Below are positions 60,334 to 64,000 of a stretch of 64,000 nt of DNA, piece by piece (position 1 is the first letter of the stretch; every line of letters begins with the position of its first letter). The stretch lies in contig NZ_JACHWJ010000002.1 of NCBI RefSeq assembly GCF_014191305.1, forward strand, positions 186,001 to 250,000, written 5' to 3'. The translations under genes were made by a program, and so were the position numbers. The notes beneath the pieces are model-generated. The model was not told the DNA's origin. It saw nothing but the letters and a program-made list of their open reading frames with translations, and searched no databases. This stretch comes from Pseudoclavibacter helvolus. Lineage in GTDB: Bacteria > Actinomycetota > Actinomycetes > Actinomycetales > Microbacteriaceae.

Positions 60334-61102
60334 GCGAGCGCCTTCGCCCGAAGCTGCGCGACGGTCGCGTCGGTGAGCCCGGCCGCGCGCAGCGGCGCGA
60401 GGGGGTCGCCGTGGCGCTCGCGGAGGCGGGCGAGGAGGATGCGCATCGACACGTCCATGGGTTCGGCCCCGTCGAGGAGGGACCCGTTGAGCTTCGACAC
60501 CTCTTCGAGGTCCTTGCCGAACTTCGCGAGCAGCACGCTCATCGTCGGCCCGATGCGGGTGAGGATCGCGCCCATGTTCGCGTCGGTCTTGGCGTAGTCG
60601 CGCACGACGTCGTCGTCGTTTGCGCCGAGTGCGAGGAGCAGCATTGCGGCGAGCACACCAGTGCGGTCGCGGCCGGCCGCGCAGTGGAAGGCGGTCGCGC
60701 CGGGGGAACGGCGATGATGCCGAGCGCCGTCGCGAGCTGCGGCGCGGCCGTCTCGACCATGAGCGCATACATTTCGCCCATGCCGGCGTGCGCGCTCCCG
60801 TGCTCGTCGGCGGCGGGGATGCCTCCGCCGACGCTGCCCATCAGGGGCAGATGGTGGTAGGTGACGGCGTGCGTGGCGAGCGGGCCGCGGCCCGTGAGGG
60901 CGACCTCGTCGGCGGTGCGCAGGTCGATGACCGAGGCGAGCCCGCCAGTGCTCAGCTCGCGTGCATCCTCTTCGGTGATGACGGACAGGTCGTCGGCGCG
61001 GATCGCGAGGCCGTCGCGGAGGGTGCCGCCGGCGATGGGGGTACCGCCGAGGTCGCGCAGGTTGACGGGCGCGGAGAGGGTGATGTCGAGCGTGGTGGTC
61101 AT
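60330..61102 (-). pseudogene. Protein-tyrosine/serine phosphatase, frameshifted as sequenced
   Basis: Begins VNLRDLGGTPIAGGTLRDGL and IDLRTADEV, the start of the Y_phosphatase3 family. The frame breaks at a C5 run (60702-60706). With six C the chain continues GATAFHCAAGRDRTGVLAAM, the complete HCxxGxxR active-site loop, and ends at 60330 with about 257 residues. ATG overlaps the permease stop, GTG of the TetR gene overlaps its stop, so it is embedded in the transporter operon. Substrate may be the imported phosphate ester rather than a protein (inference). Confidence 0.8.
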
Positions 61103-61941
61103 GTGAGTCGCTTTCGGATGAGGGCGCTGCCCTGGTCGATCAGCGTGACGAGCACGATGATGCAGATGATGATGGCGCTGAGATGTCCGTAGTCGTACAT
61201 CTTCATCGCCGTGGTGAGCTCGAGGCCGATGCCGCCGGCCCCGACGAGGCCCAGGATGGTGGCGCCGCGCACGTTGCCCTCGAAGAGCAGCAGCGTGTAC
61301 GACACGAGGAGCGGCGCGGCTTGGGGGAGCACGCCGTACTGGATGAGCTGGCGGCGGGACGCGCCGACGGCCTGCATGGCCGACATGGGGCCGCGGTCGA
61401 CGGATTCCATGGCCTCGGCGTAGACCTTGCCGATGGAGCCGATCGAGCCGAGCGTCATGGCGAGGATTCCCGCGAACGGCCCGAGGCCGACGGCCGAGAC
61501 GAACATGAGCGCGAAGACGAGGTCGGGCACGGAGCGGATGATGTTCATGACCCAGCGGGCCGGGTAGTACATCCACTTCGGGGCGATGTTCGACGATGCG
61601 GCGAACGCCATGAACAGCGACAGCACGGCCCCGAGGACGGTGCCGACGATGGCCATCTGCAGGGTTTCGATGAGGAGCGAGAAGATGGTGCCGAACTTCG
61701 AGAAGTCGGGCGGGAACAGGCGCGAGAGGAACTCGCCCATGTTGATGGCCCCGTCGCCGAGCTTCGCGAAGTTGAACTCGGCGCCCGCGATCGACCACAG
61801 CAGCACGATGACGGCGACTGGGATGCCCAGCATGAAGCGCGCTCGCGGGATCGAGAAGGCGCGTTCGAGGCGGTCGCGCTCGGCGGTCGTGAGGGTGGGG
61901 GCCGTGGATGCGCGGGGCGGCTTAGGCGCGGTGGTGGTCAT
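61099..61941 (-). CDS. phnE: Phosphonate-type ABC transporter permease
   Basis: 280 residues with about six membrane segments. PhnE marks: ETLQMAIVGTVLGAVLSLFM, RWVMNIIRSVPDLVFALMFV, the coupling loop MSAMQAVGASRRQLIQYGVL and ILGLVGAGGIGLELTTAMKM. The ATG at 61941 (MTTTAPK) overlaps phnC by 20 bases. Forms the membrane channel with PhnC and PhnD; phosphonate, phosphite or a phosphate ester are all possible cargo. Confidence 0.88.
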   Translation of the reverse strand: MTTTAPKPPRASTAPTLTTAERDRLERAFSIPRARFMLGIPVAVIVLLWSIAGAEFNFAKLGDGAINMGEFLSRLFPPDFSKFGTIFSLLIETLQMAIVGTVLGAVLSLFMAFAASSNIAPKWMYYPARWVMNIIRSVPDLVFALMFVSAVGLGPFAGILAMTLGSIGSIGKVYAEAMESVDRGPMSAMQAVGASRRQLIQYGVLPQAAPLLVSYTLLLFEGNVRGATILGLVGAGGIGLELTTAMKMYDYGHLSAIIICIIVLVTLIDQGSALIRKRLT

Positions 61942-62773
61942 CGTGGGCCTCCTCGTCGTCGTAGAGCACGGAGAGCTTGTCGGCGTCGAGCGCACCGCTT
62001 GGCGCCGAGACGAGCATCTCGTCGTGGCGGAGGCCGATGATGCGGTCGGTGTGGCGGAGTGCGAGGGGCAGCACGTGGAGGCTGACGAGCACGGGGATGC
62101 CGTCGCGGGTGGCGATGTCGCGCAGAAGTTCGAGCACGGAGTCGGCGAGCTTCGGGTCGAGGGATGCGACGGGTTCGTCGGCGAGGATCACTCGCGGCTG
62201 CTGCATGAGGGCGCGGGCGATGGCGACGCGCTGCTGCTGGCCGCCGCTCAGCGAGCGGGCGGGGTCCTTCGCCTTGTGCGCGACGCCGACGCGGTCGAGC
62301 AGCTCCATCGCCCGTCTGTGGTGTTCGCTGCTGAAGCCGCCGACGAGGTTGATGGGGCCCGCGCTGTGGAGGGCGCCGGTGAGCACGTTGGTGAGCACGC
62401 TGAGGCGGGGGATGAGGTTGAACTGCTGAAACACCTGACCGACGCCGGCGCGCAAATGCCGGAGCTCGCCCCGCCGGAGGTTGGTGACATCGTGGCCGGC
62501 GACGCGTGCCGTCCCGCCCGTGATGGGTGCGAAGCCGGTCAGGCTGCGCATGAGCGTCGACTTGCCGGAGCCGGACGCGCCGAGAAGGGCGACCATCTCG
62601 CCGGGGTGCAGGTCGAGGTCGACGCCGTCGAGCACGGTCGTCTCGTCGTAGGCGACCCGGAGGCCGCGCACGGTGACGCGGGGGAGGCGGGTGAGTGCAT
62701 CCATGTCGCTGGTCGTGGTGGTTGCTGGTGCGGGCGCGGTGTTCGCGCTGGGTGCTGGGGCGAGGTTCGTCAT
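61922..62773 (-). CDS. phnC: Phosphonate-type ABC transporter ATPase
   Basis: 283 residues. Walker A GASGSGKST, Q-loop VFQQFNLIPRLSVLTNV, signature LSGGQQQRVAIARAL, Walker B VILADEPVASLDP and switch histidine in LVSLHVLPLAL are intact. The Q-loop neighbourhood is typical of PhnC. A 30-residue Ala/Pro/Thr lead precedes the domain. ATG overlaps the phnD stop as ATGA. Confidence 0.92.
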   Translation of the reverse strand: MTNLAPAPSANTAPAPATTTTSDMDALTRLPRVTVRGLRVAYDETTVLDGVDLDLHPGEMVALLGASGSGKSTLMRSLTGFAPITGGTARVAGHDVTNLRRGELRHLRAGVGQVFQQFNLIPRLSVLTNVLTGALHSAGPINLVGGFSSEHHRRAMELLDRVGVAHKAKDPARSLSGGQQQRVAIARALMQQPRVILADEPVASLDPKLADSVLELLRDIATRDGIPVLVSLHVLPLALRHTDRIIGLRHDEMLVSAPSGALDADKLSVLYDDEEAHDDHHRA

Positions 62774-63662
62774 TCGAGGTCCTCGAGCTTCACGCCAGCG
62801 ATGCCGGCAATCTCCACGAAGCCATCGAAGACGGAGGGCTCGGGGTCGACGGAGACGGGGAGTCCGATGAAGCCGGAGCCGAGGGCGCCGAGGGCCTCGG
62901 CGTTCTCCTCGACGAAGACCGCCTGGATGGCGTCTTGGATGACGGTGCGCTTCTCGTCGCTGAGTTCAGGGCTGCCGAGGACGCTGCCCATGACGGGCAT
63001 AGGCGCGCTCTCGCCGACGCCGCGCCACTCGCCGTCTGCGAAGGGGAAGATGGGTTCGCCGAGCTCGGTGAGCATGATGGAGGTGCAGGCGGCGTCCACC
63101 TGGCCTTGTTCGAGGGCAGCGAAGGAGCCCTCGTGGCCGCCGGCGAAGATCGCCTCGTAGTCGGTGCCCTGCTCGAGGCCCGCCTCCTGGAGCATGTGGA
63201 CGGGCATGAAGTAGCCGGAGCTGGAGGCCTGGTCGGCGAAGGCGACGGTCTTGCCCTCGAGGTCGGTGAGTTCCTGCACGGGGGAGTCGTTCAAGACGAC
63301 GCAGGTGGAGACGGGGTCTTCGCTGCCCTCCCAGGCGAGCAGCGCATCCACTTTGCCCGTGTTGACGGCGAGGGCGGACGGGAAGCCGCTCATGATGCCC
63401 ATGTCGACGTGGTCGGCGCGGATGGCCCGACGACGCTGAGGTAGTCGGGCACGTCGGTGACCTCGACGGTGTAGCCGGTCTCGGCTTCGAGGAGCTCGAC
63501 GAGTGCGTCGATGGGGTTGGCCTGGGTGGGGTCTTCGCCGAGGGGGATGGTGGCGATCGTGATGGTGGTGTCGTCGGCGGTGGCTTCGGCCGTCTGGCAG
63601 CCGGTGAGGGCGAGGGCGCTGACGCCCATGATGCCGAAGGCGAGGAGCGGTGAACGGCGCAA
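62770..63662 (-). pseudogene. phnD: Phosphonate-type substrate-binding lipoprotein (PhnD), frameshifted as sequenced
   Basis: TTG 63662 with GGAAGGA upstream starts a lipoprotein signal ending in lipobox ALTGC. TITIATIPLGEDPTQANPID and VEVTDVPDYLSVV open a PhnD-type fold; the frame then breaks near 63424-63428. One extra G restores AIRADHVDMGIMSGFPSALA, then KTVAFADQASSSGYFMPVHM and the rest to 62770, about 297 residues. It is the extracytoplasmic receptor for PhnC/PhnE. Confidence 0.82.
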
Positions 63663-63801
63663 GTTCGGGGTCCTTCCGAGGGATGCTCCCGGGATTTCGA
63701 GGTATGCAAACTCGCGAAGGTGACCGGCAATTACGAGACCGCTGGACTGGAAATTGGCGCGCAGGTGAACAGTTGGGGTGGGGCGGCGGTGCCCAGTTCT
63801 A

Positions 63802-63832
63802 GTACGTAAAGACGTACGTGTTCTGGTACTAT
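63802..63832 (+). promoter_or_regulatory. Operator and -10 of the Phd-type gene
   Basis: GTACGT-AAAG-ACGTAC (63802-63817) is a perfect inverted repeat. TACTAT (63827-63832) stands six bases before the ATG, so the transcript is leaderless and the palindrome covers the -35 area, as expected of an autorepressed antitoxin. Confidence 0.65.
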
Positions 63833-63838
63833 TGCGGC

Positions 63839-64000
63839 ATGGCAACCACACGCATCCTGTCCAGCTCGGAAGCCCGCAAGGACCTCCCGGCCATCGGCAA
63901 GCAGATCGAGGCGGAAGGTCTCGATTTCAAGCCGGTCTTGTTCGGGACGCATCGCAAACCGGTCGGGGCGATCATTCCCGTCGAGCTGCTCGATCGTATG
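63839..64000 (+). CDS. Phd/YefM-type antitoxin, N-terminal part (runs off the right edge)
   Basis: 54 codons are visible. ILSSSEARKDLPAIGKQIEA, the gap, then VLFGTHRKPVGAIIPVELLD match the Phd/YefM fold, including the arginine-lysine-proline turn. The DNA-binding N-terminus should bind the palindrome just upstream. A toxin gene is expected beyond the window edge but cannot be seen. Confidence 0.75.
   Translation, partial: MATTRILSSSEARKDLPAIGKQIEAEGLDFKPVLFGTHRKPVGAIIPVELLDRM

Overview
The window is high-GC DNA with dense, often overlapping genes, GTG/TTG starts and many apparently leaderless promoters. Several families in it (13E12/DUF222 HNH protein, a DUF7882-like protein, CHRD protein beside a class F sortase, RskA-type anti-sigma factor, mycobacterial-style ECF factors) point to an actinobacterium, most likely Microbacteriaceae. 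That assignment is inference; there is no rRNA or species marker gene here.

Layout. 0-3.3 kb: end of an unknown gene, a PucR-family regulator and divergent GABA aminotransferase (gabT). 3.4-13.5 kb: one tightly packed minus-strand operon for allantoin use: NCS1 permease, hydantoin/allantoin racemase, allantoinase, acetamidase/formamidase-like protein, an AtzH/HpxZ-amidase fusion, ureidoglycine-glyoxylate aminotransferase (pucG), allantoate amidohydrolase, TauE/SafE exporter. 13.6-20.1 kb: TetR regulator divergent from a putrescine-oxidase operon (puo, universal stress protein, two tandem paralogous APC permeases). Puo plus GabT would carry putrescine via aminobutanal and GABA toward succinate semialdehyde. 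20.3-25.5 kb: FAH-family hydrolase, double GNAT, gltX, a thioredoxin-reductase-like flavoprotein behind a possible iron box, and tRNA-Gln(CUG). 25.8-38.9 kb: sarcosine oxidase-like enzyme, NERD-like membrane protein, ATP-grasp enzyme, PAP2 phosphatase, PEBP protein, BCCT transporter, RidA, alpha/beta hydrolase, an Ltp-repeat membrane protein, SDR, and a DUF7882-like/coiled-coil pair.

38.9-43.3 kb is an accessory stretch: a decayed and truncated SF1 helicase lies between two different tandem-repeat arrays (18-19 nt and 17 nt units), followed by an HNH/DUF222 gene. 43.3-47.6 kb: ECF sigma/anti-sigma pair divergent from a CHRD surface protein and class F sortase, a 56-residue membrane protein, and a second ECF sigma factor. 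47.7-54.3 kb: alpha-galactosidase plus sugar ABC importer, divergent from a ROK repressor. 54.5-64 kb: pRiA4b ORF3-like protein, MFS pump with MerR regulator, an unknown gene with an orphan excisionase-like antitoxin, a phosphonate-type ABC importer operon with a protein-tyrosine-phosphatase-like gene and TetR regulator, and the start of a Phd antitoxin.

Seven genes between 39.7 and 63.5 kb are each broken by a single-base shift, all explicable as miscounted short G/C runs. This looks like consensus error, or clustered decay, and should be settled before any of these genes is called dead.
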